DNA of 64,000 nt. It comes from Planctomycetota bacterium (lineage in GTDB: Bacteria; Planctomycetota; B15-G4). Within the stretch, counting starts at the first letter, position 1. The number at the start of each line of letters is the position of its first letter. The translations under genes were made by a program, and so were the position numbers. Positions 43,372-51,237 of the stretch are shown here, piece by piece. The notes under the pieces are model-generated. The model saw only the letters and a program-made list of their open reading frames with translations. It was not told the origin of the DNA and searched no databases. The stretch spans positions 27,313 through 91,312 of the forward strand of contig JACKHP010000014.1 in assembly GCA_020638905.1 (NCBI GenBank), in the 5' to 3' direction.

Positions 43372-45966
43372 TTGACCGCCGAGAAGACCTTCACCGGCCG
43401 CGGACGCCGACGCGTGACGCGTCCCGGCGTGCGCTTCGCGGAAGTCGCGAGCCGCGTGCTCATCACGATCGGCGGCGTCGGCACGATCCTGGCCGTCACG
43501 CTGATCTTCGTCTTCCTCGTGTCGGTCGTGCTGCCGCTGTTCCTCGACGCCGACATCCAGCCGGCGCGCGACGTGGGCGCGGCGGCGGTGGGCTCGCACG
43601 CGGTGCGGCTGGTGGCCGACGAGAACGGCCTGCTGGGCGCCGTGCTCGGTCGCGACGGACGCCTGGCGCTGCACCGCCTCGACACCGGGGCCGAGATCGG
43701 CGAGCGCACGCCGTTCGCCGAGCCGCCCTTGTCCTGGTCCGAGGCCCTCGGGGGCGAGGACTCGGTCTTCGGGTTCAGCGGCGGCACGGTGCGGCTGGGA
43801 CGTTTCGTGGCCACGTCCGAGTTCCTCGCGCCCGAGGCCGTCGACGCGACCCTCGCGGCGTTGAAGCCGGGCGAGATCGTGACCTGGGGCCAGGGACTGG
43901 CCCAGGCCACCACCGAGGGCGCGATCCGCACCGAGCGCCTGGCGCTCGAGCTCGACCCGCCGCTGGCGACGACGCTGCCCGACGACATCGTCGCGGTGGA
44001 CACGTCCGGCGGCGCCGACCGGCGCGTGTTCGTGGCACTCGATGCCGACGGTCGGCTCGAGCACTACGAGCTGCGCAGCAAGCGCAACCTGCTCACCGGC
44101 AAGACGACCACCACGCTCGACGCCCACGAGCTGCCGTACGAGCCGCATCCCGAGCTGGGTGCGCCCGACCATCTGCTGCTCAACGGCGGCGGCGACGTCG
44201 TGCTGCTCGTGTGGGACGACGGACGGCTCGAGCGCCTCGACGTGCGCGACCCGTCCGAACCCGCCCTCGTCGAGGTGCGCGACCTTTTGCCCGAGCCGGG
44301 CGTCACGATCACCGCGTTGCGCTGGATGATCGGCCGTTCGACGTTCGTGGTGGGCGACTCGTCGGGCGCGGTGCACGCGTGGTTCCGCATCAAGCCCGAG
44401 GACGCCGACAGCGGCGACGGCAGCGTCCTCGTCGCGGCCCACGAGCTGGTGCCGTCCGGTGGTCCGGCCGTCACGTGCCTCTCGCCGTCGTCGCGTTCGC
44501 GCCTGCTCGTGACGGGCTTCGCCGACGGACGCGTCACGCTGCACCACGTCACGTCCGGACAACTCCTGGGCGAGACGAAGCTGCCCGACGGGCGCGCCCC
44601 CGAGCTGCTCGTGCTGCGTCCGAAGGAGGACGGCCTGCTGGCCCTGGCCGGCGGCGAGCTGTTCGCCTGGACGATGGACAAGCACCATCCCGAGGCCAGC
44701 TTCGCGGCGCTCTTCGGGCCGGTCTGGTACGAGAGCTACGAGAAGCCCGACCACGTCTGGCAGTCGTCGTCGGGCACAGACGACTTCGAGCCCAAGCTGG
44801 GCCTCGTGCCCCTGGTCTTCGGCACCGTCAAGGCGACCTTCTACTCGATGCTCTTCGGCGCGCCGATCGCGCTCCTGGCCGCGCTCTTCACGAGCGAGTT
44901 CCTGGGACGCCGCGCGCGCACGCCGGTCAAGTCGACGATCGAGATGATGGCCAGCCTGCCGAGCGTGGTGCTCGGCTTCCTGGCCGCGATCGTGATCGCG
45001 CCGTTCGTGCAGGCCATGCTGCCCGCGGTGCTCGCCGGCCTGGTGGCGATCCCGTTCTGCGTGCTGCTCGGCGCCTATCTGTGGCAGCTCCTGCCGGGAC
45101 CGGTCGCGGTGCGCGCCGCGGGCCTGCCGCGCATGGGGGCGATGCTGCTCGCGCTGCTCTGCGGCGTGCTGCTGGCCGACGTGCTCGGCGGTCCGGTGCA
45201 GGACCTGCTCTTCGCCGGCGACGTGGTGCTGTGGCTCGACGGCCAGCGCGGTTCCGCCTGGGGCGGCTGGATGATCCTGGTGCTGCCCGTGGCGGCGCTG
45301 GCCTCGGCGCTGCTGCTCGGGCGGGGCCTGGGCGCCGCCTTCCTGGCCCGCGTGCGCGGCTGGTCGCGGCGCGCCTGCGCCCTGGCCGACCTGACGCGCT
45401 TCGTGTTCGGCGCCCTGCTGACCGTCGGCCTCGCGCTGGCGGTCTCGCACGCCCTCGACGCCATGGGCTTCGACGCGCGCGGCGGCATGCTGGGCACCTA
45501 CGAGCAGCGCAACGCGCTCGTGGTCGGCTTCATCATGGGCTTCGCGATCATCCCGATCATCTACACGCTGGCGGACGACGCGCTCACCAGCGTGCCCGAC
45601 CACCTGCGGCTGGCCTCGCTCGGGGCCGGCGCGACGCCCTGGCAGACGGCCATGCGCGTGGTCGTCCCGACCGCGATGAGCGGGCTTTTCTCGGCGCTCA
45701 TGATCGGACTCGGCCGCGCGGTGGGCGAGACGATGATCGTGCTCATGGCGACGGGCAACACGCCGGTGCGCGACTGGAACGTGTTCAACGGCTTCCGCAC
45801 GCTCTCGGCCAACATCGCGGTCGAGCTGCCCGAGGCCGTGCAGGGCAGCACGCACTACCGCACGCTGTTCCTGGCCGCGCTCGTGCTGTTCGGCATGACG
45901 TTCCTGCTCAACACGCTGGCCGAGACGGTGCGTCAGCGCTTCCGGCGGAGGGCCTGGCAGCTGTGA
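43372..45966 (+). CDS. pstC: Phosphate ABC transporter permease PstC with large periplasmic insertion
   Basis: An 864-residue permease, far longer than the classical 320. A first transmembrane helix near 25-57 is followed by about 420 residues of exported, beta-rich sequence with repeated strand patterns (LVADENGLLGAVLGRDGRLALHRL, FVALDADGRLEHYEL, VTGFADGRVTLHHV), resembling a WD40/quinoprotein-type propeller. The permease domain (about 490-864) has KSTIEMMASLPSVVLGFLAA, FIMGFAIIPIIYTLADDAL and the EAA-like ASLGAGATPWQTAMRVVVPTAMSG. Start TTG 43372 has AGGAGG 11 bases upstream; GTG 43321 is an alternative. Proteobacterial PstC of 670-740 residues has a related extension. pstA overlaps by four bases. 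Confidence 0.9.
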   Translation: MTAEKTFTGRGRRRVTRPGVRFAEVASRVLITIGGVGTILAVTLIFVFLVSVVLPLFLDADIQPARDVGAAAVGSHAVRLVADENGLLGAVLGRDGRLALHRLDTGAEIGERTPFAEPPLSWSEALGGEDSVFGFSGGTVRLGRFVATSEFLAPEAVDATLAALKPGEIVTWGQGLAQATTEGAIRTERLALELDPPLATTLPDDIVAVDTSGGADRRVFVALDADGRLEHYELRSKRNLLTGKTTTTLDAHELPYEPHPELGAPDHLLLNGGGDVVLLVWDDGRLERLDVRDPSEPALVEVRDLLPEPGVTITALRWMIGRSTFVVGDSSGAVHAWFRIKPEDADSGDGSVLVAAHELVPSGGPAVTCLSPSSRSRLLVTGFADGRVTLHHVTSGQLLGETKLPDGRAPELLVLRPKEDGLLALAGGELFAWTMDKHHPEASFAALFGPVWYESYEKPDHVWQSSSGTDDFEPKLGLVPLVFGTVKATFYSMLFGAPIALLAALFTSEFLGRRARTPVKSTIEMMASLPSVVLGFLAAIVIAPFVQAMLPAVLAGLVAIPFCVLLGAYLWQLLPGPVAVRAAGLPRMGAMLLALLCGVLLADVLGGPVQDLLFAGDVVLWLDGQRGSAWGGWMILVLPVAALASALLLGRGLGAAFLARVRGWSRRACALADLTRFVFGALLTVGLALAVSHALDAMGFDARGGMLGTYEQRNALVVGFIMGFAIIPIIYTLADDALTSVPDHLRLASLGAGATPWQTAMRVVVPTAMSGLFSALMIGLGRAVGETMIVLMATGNTPVRDWNVFNGFRTLSANIAVELPEAVQGSTHYRTLFLAALVLFGMTFLLNTLAETVRQRFRRRAWQL

Positions 45967-47771
45967 GCGTGACCGCGCCTCCGCCGATCCGTCCCGTACC
46001 CCCGGGGTCGACGCTCCCCGCCGCGCGCGGGCACCGTCCGCGGCGCCCGCGCGGGACCTCGCTGTACGCCCACGGCGAGCCGCTCGTGTGGCTCACGGGC
46101 AGTGCGCTGATCGTCTCGGTGCTGATGATCGTGGCGCTGCTCGGGCTGGTGCTCACGATGGGCCTCTCGACCTTCTGGCCCCAGCACGTGACCGAGGTCA
46201 CGAGCCTCTCGGGCGAGCACTGGATGGGCGAGATCACCGACAGCGAGCGCTACGTCCCCGACGCCGACATGCTCTCGTTCCTCGAGCCCGAGGTGCGTGC
46301 CTCGGCCGAGGCCGCGCTGGCCGCGTCCCCCGACGGACGGGTGCGGCGGCGGCTCTTCCGCACCGGCAACTTCGACCTCTCCGGTTCGCACTTCCGCTGG
46401 ATCGACGACTACGAGACCGCGGCCGAGGCGCAGCCCGAGTGGGCGGTGGTCCTCGAGCGCATGGCCTGGGGACGTTTCTACGGCACGCCCGCGGCCTTCC
46501 TGGTCGACGGAGACGTGGTCGCCGAGGGGCCCGAGGCGAGCTGGGCCGCGTTCGAGCGCGAACACGAGCCGTCGCGCGCGCGCTTCGACGAGCTGCGCGA
46601 GATCGAGGTCTTCGCGGTGGGCGACACGCACCACCGCATCGAGGAGGCGCGCCAGGCCCTGCGCGAGGTCGAGCTGACCGACGGCCAGGACTCCGATCGC
46701 TATCGCGCCGCGCAGGCCGAACACGACCGCGTGGTGGCGGCCGCGGAGCGCGACTACGCCACGCTCGACGAGCGGCGCACCGCGCTGCGCGCCGAGAACG
46801 ACCGCTACGCGCTGCGCATGGCCACCGCCGACGGGAAGACGCTCGACGTGACCGTCGCCGACGTGGTGCGCGGCTATCCCGCCAACCAGCTCGGATTCGT
46901 GGCGCGCGTGGGCGTCTACCTCTCGCGCTGGTGGGAGTTCCTGTGGGACCGTCCGCGCGAGCACAACAGCGAGGGCGGCGTGTTCCCGGCCATCTTCGGC
47001 ACGGTGATCATGACGCTTATCATGTCGGTGCTCGTCGTGCCGTTCGGCGTGCTGGCCGCGCTCTACCTGCGCGAGTACGCCAAGCAGGGCTGGGCGGTGA
47101 GCGCGGTGCGCATCGCGGTCAACAACCTGGCCGGCGTCCCGAGCATCGTCTTCGGCGTCTTCGGCCTGGGCTTCTTCTGCTACATCGTCGGCGGCTGGAT
47201 CGACGAGTCGTTCTACGCGGCGAACCTGCCCAACCCGACGTTCGGCAAGAGCGGCCTGCTGTGGGCCTCGTTCACACTCGCGCTGCTCACGCTGCCGGTG
47301 GTCATCGTGGCCACCGAGGAGGCGCTCGCGGCCGTGCCGAATTCGATGCGCGAGGGCAGCTACGCCTGCGGCGCGACGAAGTGGCAGACGATCCGGCGCA
47401 TCGTGCTCCCGCGCGCGGCGCCCGGCATCATGACCGGCATGATCCTGGCCATCGCGCGCGGTGCGGGCGAGGTCGCGCCGCTGATGCTCGTCGGCGCGGT
47501 CAAGCTGGTCGACAAGCTGCCGCTCGACCTGCGTGACTGGTCGGGCTCGCTGGGGCCGATCCCCACGGGCGCGATGCACCTCGACCGCAGCTTCATGCAC
47601 CTGGGCTTCCACATCTTCGATCTGGGATTCCAGAGCCCGAACAGCGAGGCGGCCAAGCCGATGGTCTTCACGACCACGCTGCTGCTGATCGCCATCATCG
47701 TCAGCCTGAACCTGATCGCCATCTGGGTCCGCGCGCGCCTGCGCCGTCGGTTCCAGGGGACGCACATCTGA
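45963..47771 (+). CDS. pstA: Phosphate ABC transporter permease PstA with periplasmic insertion
   Basis: A 602-residue permease beginning at GTG 45963 inside the pstC stop (GTGA). A proline-rich cytosolic start is followed by one membrane helix near 45-68. About 260 exported residues come next, ending in a coiled-coil-like part (DTHHRIEEARQALREVELTDG, AERDYATLDERRTALRAENDRY). The permease domain runs from about 340: IFGTVIMTLIMSVLVVPFGVLAALYL, NNLAGVPSIVFGVFGLGFF and the EAA loop SMREGSYACGATKWQTIRRIVLPRAAPGI. PstA is normally about 290 residues. The insertion matches the enlarged PstC, so both halves probably interact outside the membrane. Confidence 0.9.
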   Translation: MSVTAPPPIRPVPPGSTLPAARGHRPRRPRGTSLYAHGEPLVWLTGSALIVSVLMIVALLGLVLTMGLSTFWPQHVTEVTSLSGEHWMGEITDSERYVPDADMLSFLEPEVRASAEAALAASPDGRVRRRLFRTGNFDLSGSHFRWIDDYETAAEAQPEWAVVLERMAWGRFYGTPAAFLVDGDVVAEGPEASWAAFEREHEPSRARFDELREIEVFAVGDTHHRIEEARQALREVELTDGQDSDRYRAAQAEHDRVVAAAERDYATLDERRTALRAENDRYALRMATADGKTLDVTVADVVRGYPANQLGFVARVGVYLSRWWEFLWDRPREHNSEGGVFPAIFGTVIMTLIMSVLVVPFGVLAALYLREYAKQGWAVSAVRIAVNNLAGVPSIVFGVFGLGFFCYIVGGWIDESFYAANLPNPTFGKSGLLWASFTLALLTLPVVIVATEEALAAVPNSMREGSYACGATKWQTIRRIVLPRAAPGIMTGMILAIARGAGEVAPLMLVGAVKLVDKLPLDLRDWSGSLGPIPTGAMHLDRSFMHLGFHIFDLGFQSPNSEAAKPMVFTTTLLLIAIIVSLNLIAIWVRARLRRRFQGTHI

Positions 47772-47779
47772 GAGTCGCC

Positions 47780-48718
47780 ATGATCGAGGCCAGCGAGACG
47801 CAGCGCCCGTCGACCGGACCCACGCCCGCGCGGCCGGGGCTCGACGTCCGTCGTCCCCACGAGGGTGGCGCCGTCCCGCGCCGTCCGCGGCACGGCGGAC
47901 TGTTCGAGTCGATCGAGCAGGGGCGCCAGTTCGAGACCGTGCGGCACGAGGCGGCCGCGCGCGAGGACGCGGTGCTGGAGATCGACGACTTCGATCTCTA
48001 CTACGGCGCGGTACGCGCGCTGCACGGTGTGTCGCTGGTCTGCCCGCGCGGCAAGGTGACCGCGCTCATCGGTCCCTCGGGCTGCGGCAAGTCGACGCTG
48101 CTGCGCTCGGTGAACCGCATGAACGACCTGATCGACTCGGTGCGCATCGACGGCGACATGCGCCTGAACGGCGACTCGATCTACGCGCCGGGCGTCGACG
48201 TGATCCAGCTCCGCAAGCGCATCGGCATGGTGTTCCAGAAGCCGAACCCGTTCCCGATGAGCATCTTCGAGAACGTGGTCTACTCGCTGCGCATCGACGG
48301 CGAGCGCGACCGCTCGGTGCTCGAGGAGGTGTGCGAGTCGAGCCTGCGCGGGGCCGGCCTCTGGAGCGAGGCCAAGGACCGGCTGCACGAGTCGGGGCTC
48401 GCGCTCTCCGGCGGTCAGCAGCAGCGCCTGTGCATCGCGCGCGCCATCGCCGCCGAGCCCGAGGTGCTGCTGCTCGACGAGCCGTGTTCGGCGCTCGACC
48501 CGATCGCCACCGGGCGCATCGAGGAGCTCATCGACGAGCTCAAGGGCAGCTACTCGGTGCTGATCGTGACGCACAACATGCAGCAGGCGTCGCGCACGAG
48601 CGACTTCACCGCCTTCATGTACCTCGGACGACTGGTCGAGTTCGGTCCGACCGAGGACATCTTCGTGAACCCGCGCCTCAAGGAGACCGAGGACTACGTC
48701 ACCGGCCGCTTCGGTTGA
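47780..48718 (+). CDS. pstB: Phosphate ABC transporter ATP-binding protein
   Basis: A 312-residue ABC ATPase. An unusual basic/proline-rich extension of about 65 residues comes first. The ATPase follows with Walker A LIGPSGCGKSTLLRSVNRMND, Q-loop GMVFQKPNPFPMSIFENV (PstB-specific), signature LALSGGQQQRLCIARAIA, Walker B VLLLDEPCSALDP and the switch His in VTHNMQQASRTSD. It drives phosphate import through PstCA. phoU, which usually follows pstB, is absent; a lipoprotein gene is found instead. Confidence 0.96.
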   Translation: MIEASETQRPSTGPTPARPGLDVRRPHEGGAVPRRPRHGGLFESIEQGRQFETVRHEAAAREDAVLEIDDFDLYYGAVRALHGVSLVCPRGKVTALIGPSGCGKSTLLRSVNRMNDLIDSVRIDGDMRLNGDSIYAPGVDVIQLRKRIGMVFQKPNPFPMSIFENVVYSLRIDGERDRSVLEEVCESSLRGAGLWSEAKDRLHESGLALSGGQQQRLCIARAIAAEPEVLLLDEPCSALDPIATGRIEELIDELKGSYSVLIVTHNMQQASRTSDFTAFMYLGRLVEFGPTEDIFVNPRLKETEDYVTGRFG

Positions 48719-48761
48719 CCGTCCTCGCGCCCCGGCGCCCAGCAGGGAACCCCCAGTCGCC

Positions 48762-49340
48762 ATGACGACCTTCCGTCTCCGCTCCCGCTCGTCCGTCCTC
48801 GTGGTCCTGGCGCTCGCCGTGGGCTGCGGCTCGCCCGCGGTCCACGACGACTCGGCTCCGGTCGCGTCGCAGGACGCCACCGCGTCCGGCGCGCCGTCGG
48901 CGTCCGCCGTGCAGTCCGCGCAGCACGAGCCCGAGGCCGTGCTCGCCGAGGCCTTCCACAAGGACGGCTTCCTCGAGTACGAGGTCGACGGCCGCCTGTG
49001 GATCTTCCGCGACGGCAGCGAGTCGCTCGCGAAGTACGCCGCGTCCCACGAGTTGCCCGAGGTGCACTCGACGCGTCCCGGCGCCGGCCCCGGCGGACGC
49101 ACGCTCAAGTCGCCCGAGGGCGACACGCTCGTCGAGTGGCTGGCCTCGCGTCCCGGCTTCGCGGCCTTCGTGCGCGACGGGCGGCTGTGGGTCTTCCGCG
49201 CCGGCAGCCCCGAGCTGTCCGAGTTCCACGCGCAGGGCGAGCCCTCCGAGCAGTTCACCCGTCCCGGGGCGGGCTTCGGCGGCATGACGCTCAAGGGACC
49301 CGACCGCGAGACCGTCGAGGCCTACCTGGCCGCGTCCTGA
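48762..49340 (+). CDS. Lipoprotein with a duplicated unknown domain, end of the pst cluster
   Basis: A 192-residue lipoprotein (signal VVLALAVGC, lipid Cys22). A Ser/Ala-rich linker runs to about 60. Two tandem copies of a roughly 58-residue domain follow (about 70-129 and 133-192). Both copies share DGRLW(I/V)FR-x-GS-x-x-L, then TRPGAG-x-GG-x-TLK-x-P, and end in a short helix (T-x-x-x-(W/Y)-LA). The aromatic and GxGG positions are strictly kept, so the fold is constrained, but I know no function. It starts 43 bases after pstB with no terminator between, suggesting co-expression with the phosphate transporter. Confidence 0.8.
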   Translation: MTTFRLRSRSSVLVVLALAVGCGSPAVHDDSAPVASQDATASGAPSASAVQSAQHEPEAVLAEAFHKDGFLEYEVDGRLWIFRDGSESLAKYAASHELPEVHSTRPGAGPGGRTLKSPEGDTLVEWLASRPGFAAFVRDGRLWVFRAGSPELSEFHAQGEPSEQFTRPGAGFGGMTLKGPDRETVEAYLAAS

Positions 49341-49360
49341 CGAGGGCGACGGCGCCCCGC

Positions 49361-49388
49361 GCGCGTCCTCCGACGTTGGGGGACGCGC
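49361..49388 (+). terminator. Hairpin after the pst cluster
   Basis: GCGCGTCC (49361-49368) pairs with GGACGCGC (49381-49388) across a 12-nt loop, 20 bases after the lipoprotein stop. There is no T-run. Confidence 0.4.
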
Positions 49389-49415
49389 CTCGCGCGCGGT
49401 AAGGTGCCCCGCGCC

Positions 49416-50450
49416 ATGTCGCGCGTGCCCGTCCCGCAGGTCCTGCCCGCCGCCTTCTGCGAACGCCTCGCGCGTCTCGTCGCCGCGCACGACCTGCCGG
49501 GCGTGCTCGACGCGCTGGCCCACGAGCGCCTGCCCTCCGTGCGCGTGAACACCCTGCGCGGCGATCCGTCCGACGTGGTCGACGAGCTGCTGCGCGAGGG
49601 GATCGCGCTGCGGCCGGTGGCGGGGCTGCCCGAGGCGTTCGTGCTCGACGACCGGGCGGCGCTGCGCGCCCTGCAGGCCAGCGCGCCCGCGCGCCGCGGC
49701 GCACTGTTCGTGCAGGGCCTCTCGAGCCAGCTCGCGGCTCCGGCGCTCGACCCGCGGCCCGGCGAGACGATCCTCGACCTGGCCGCGGCGCCGGGCGGCA
49801 AGACCTGCCACCTGGCCGCCCGCATGGGGGATCACGGACGCCTGCTGGCCAACGACCGCAGCCGGACGCGGGTCTTCCGGCTGCGCGCCGTCCTGCAGGA
49901 GCAGGGCGTGCGCTGTGCCGAGGTGACCTGTCGGCCGGGCGAGACGTTCGCGCGCAGCCACCCCGGCGGCTTCGATCGCGTGCTGCTCGACGCGCCCTGC
50001 TCGGCCGAGGCGCGCCTGCGCGGGACGCCGCCCGACCCGTCCGCCGAGGCGCCGCTCGAACGCCGTCCCCGCGGACGGCGCGCGAAGGCTGCGCGCCGCG
50101 CGTCCGGCGAGCCGCTCTGGTCGTTGCCGCGCATCAAGCGCCTGGCGGGACAGCAGCAGCGCCTGCTCATGGCGGCGCTCGACGCCGCCCGTCCCGGTGG
50201 AGTGGTCGTGTACGCCACCTGCACCCTGGCGCCCGAGGAGAACGAGGCCGTGCTCGACCGTGTGCTGCGCGCGCGCGAGGGCGAGGTCGTGCTCGAGGAG
50301 CTGCCTCCGCAGGGCGAGGGCGCGCGTCCGGGGGTCACGGCCTTCGGCGGACGGGAGTTCCTGCCCGAGCTCGGACGGGCCGTGCGGATCCTGCCGGGCC
50401 CCGATCGCGACGCCTTCTTCCTGGCCCGATTGCGCCGTCTGCCCGCTTGA
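49416..50450 (+). CDS. RsmB/RsmF (NOL1/NOP2)-family RNA cytosine-5 methyltransferase
   Basis: A 344-residue SAM-dependent enzyme methylating cytosine in rRNA or tRNA. Motifs: SVRVNTLRGD at the N-terminus, the SAM loop ILDLAAAPGGKTCHLAARMG, ANDRSRTRVFRLR, the motif IV Cys in FDRVLLDAPCSAEARL, and the nucleophile-region Cys in VVVYATCTLAPEENEAV. Between motifs IV and VI is a basic insertion (RRPRGRRAKAARRASG) that could grip RNA. ATG 49416 is preferred; TAAGGT lies 10 bases upstream and may act as a -10. Whether it is RsmB, RsmF or another target cannot be decided. Confidence 0.88.
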   Translation: MSRVPVPQVLPAAFCERLARLVAAHDLPGVLDALAHERLPSVRVNTLRGDPSDVVDELLREGIALRPVAGLPEAFVLDDRAALRALQASAPARRGALFVQGLSSQLAAPALDPRPGETILDLAAAPGGKTCHLAARMGDHGRLLANDRSRTRVFRLRAVLQEQGVRCAEVTCRPGETFARSHPGGFDRVLLDAPCSAEARLRGTPPDPSAEAPLERRPRGRRAKAARRASGEPLWSLPRIKRLAGQQQRLLMAALDAARPGGVVVYATCTLAPEENEAVLDRVLRAREGEVVLEELPPQGEGARPGVTAFGGREFLPELGRAVRILPGPDRDAFFLARLRRLPA

Positions 50451-50460
50451 CCGCCGAGCG

Positions 50461-50482
50461 ATGTTCGGTCAATGTTAGGTCA
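50461..50482 (+). promoter_or_regulatory. 11-nt tandem repeat (LexA-like operator) at the imu cassette start
   Basis: ATGTTCGGTCA (50461-50471) is followed without gap by ATGTTAGGTCA (50472-50482); 10 of 11 bases agree. It contains GTTC-N7-GTTA, one base from the direct-repeat LexA box GTTC-N7-GTTC of alphaproteobacteria. The last base is the A of the imuA ATG. Confidence 0.55.
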
Positions 50483-51231
50483 TGGTCCGACGCGTGCCCG
50501 AGTTCGTCTCCGCGCAGCCTCCCGAGGGCTCGGCGGGGGGCGTCCGGCTGCCCAGTGGATACGCCGACCTCGATCGGGCCCTGGGCGGAGGCTGGCCGGC
50601 GGGGGTGCTGGCCGAGGTGCGCGGGCGCGGACGCAGCAGCCTCGGGTTGGCGGCGGTGCGCTCGGCCCAGGCGCGCGGCGTGCCGTGTGCCTGGATCGAC
50701 GGCAGCGGCGGCTTCTGTCCGGCGACCGCGCGGGTCGACCTGGGTGCGCTCGTGCTCGTCCGTCCGCGCGAGAGGGCGGTCGGCGACGGCGGGCCGGGCG
50801 TGCGCGGCGACCTCGCGCGGATGCTCTTCGCGGCCGACGTGCTGCTGCGCAGCCGAGCCTTCGGACTCCTCGTGCTCGACCTCCCGGCGGGGCGTCGGGG
50901 TCCGGCGGCGGCCTGGTTCCGGCTGGCGCGGCTGACCCTGCGGGCCGAGGCACCGTTGCTGCTGCTGCAGGGCGGAGCCTCGCTCGTCGCGGGTTCGGCG
51001 GCGTCCCTCGTGCTCGACGTGACACTGCGTCCCGGGGCAGGGCCCGCGTGGGACGAGCTGCCGCCGCCGAGGCTCTCCGTGCACCTGCGCCGGCACCGCG
51101 GCGCGAGCGGCGAGCGGCGGGTCGATCTGCCGGCGACATCCGAGACCGACACGCCCGGGCACGACCGTCCGAGTCCGACGGGTCCGCGGGCGGGACGGGC
51201 CCCCGACGCGCCATCGCGGCGCCGGGGCTGA
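50482..51231 (+). CDS. imuA: ImuA-like protein of the mutagenesis cassette
   Basis: A 249-residue RecA/SulA-like protein, the first gene of imuA-imuB-dnaE2. It begins with RLPSGYADLDRALGGGWPAGVLAEVRGRG, matching the (L/F)P-x-G-x-x-x-LDxxLGGGxPxGxLxE opening of ImuA. The following nucleotide loop is degenerate (GRGRSSLGLAAV instead of GxxGxGKT). LVLDLPAGRRG and ARLTLRAEAPLLLLQGGASLV follow. ImuA supports error-prone lesion bypass during the damage response. The C-terminal 50 residues are Pro/Arg/Ser-rich and not conserved. ATG 50482 overlaps the 11-nt repeat operator; no good Shine-Dalgarno sequence precedes it. Confidence 0.82.
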   Translation: MVRRVPEFVSAQPPEGSAGGVRLPSGYADLDRALGGGWPAGVLAEVRGRGRSSLGLAAVRSAQARGVPCAWIDGSGGFCPATARVDLGALVLVRPRERAVGDGGPGVRGDLARMLFAADVLLRSRAFGLLVLDLPAGRRGPAAAWFRLARLTLRAEAPLLLLQGGASLVAGSAASLVLDVTLRPGAGPAWDELPPPRLSVHLRRHRGASGERRVDLPATSETDTPGHDRPSPTGPRAGRAPDAPSRRRG

Positions 51232-51237
51232 CCTCCC

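Noticed and set aside
50482..51231. Annotating the first imu gene as recA
   Set aside because: The nucleotide-binding loop is degenerate and the length is short; the opening motif and neighbours are those of imuA.
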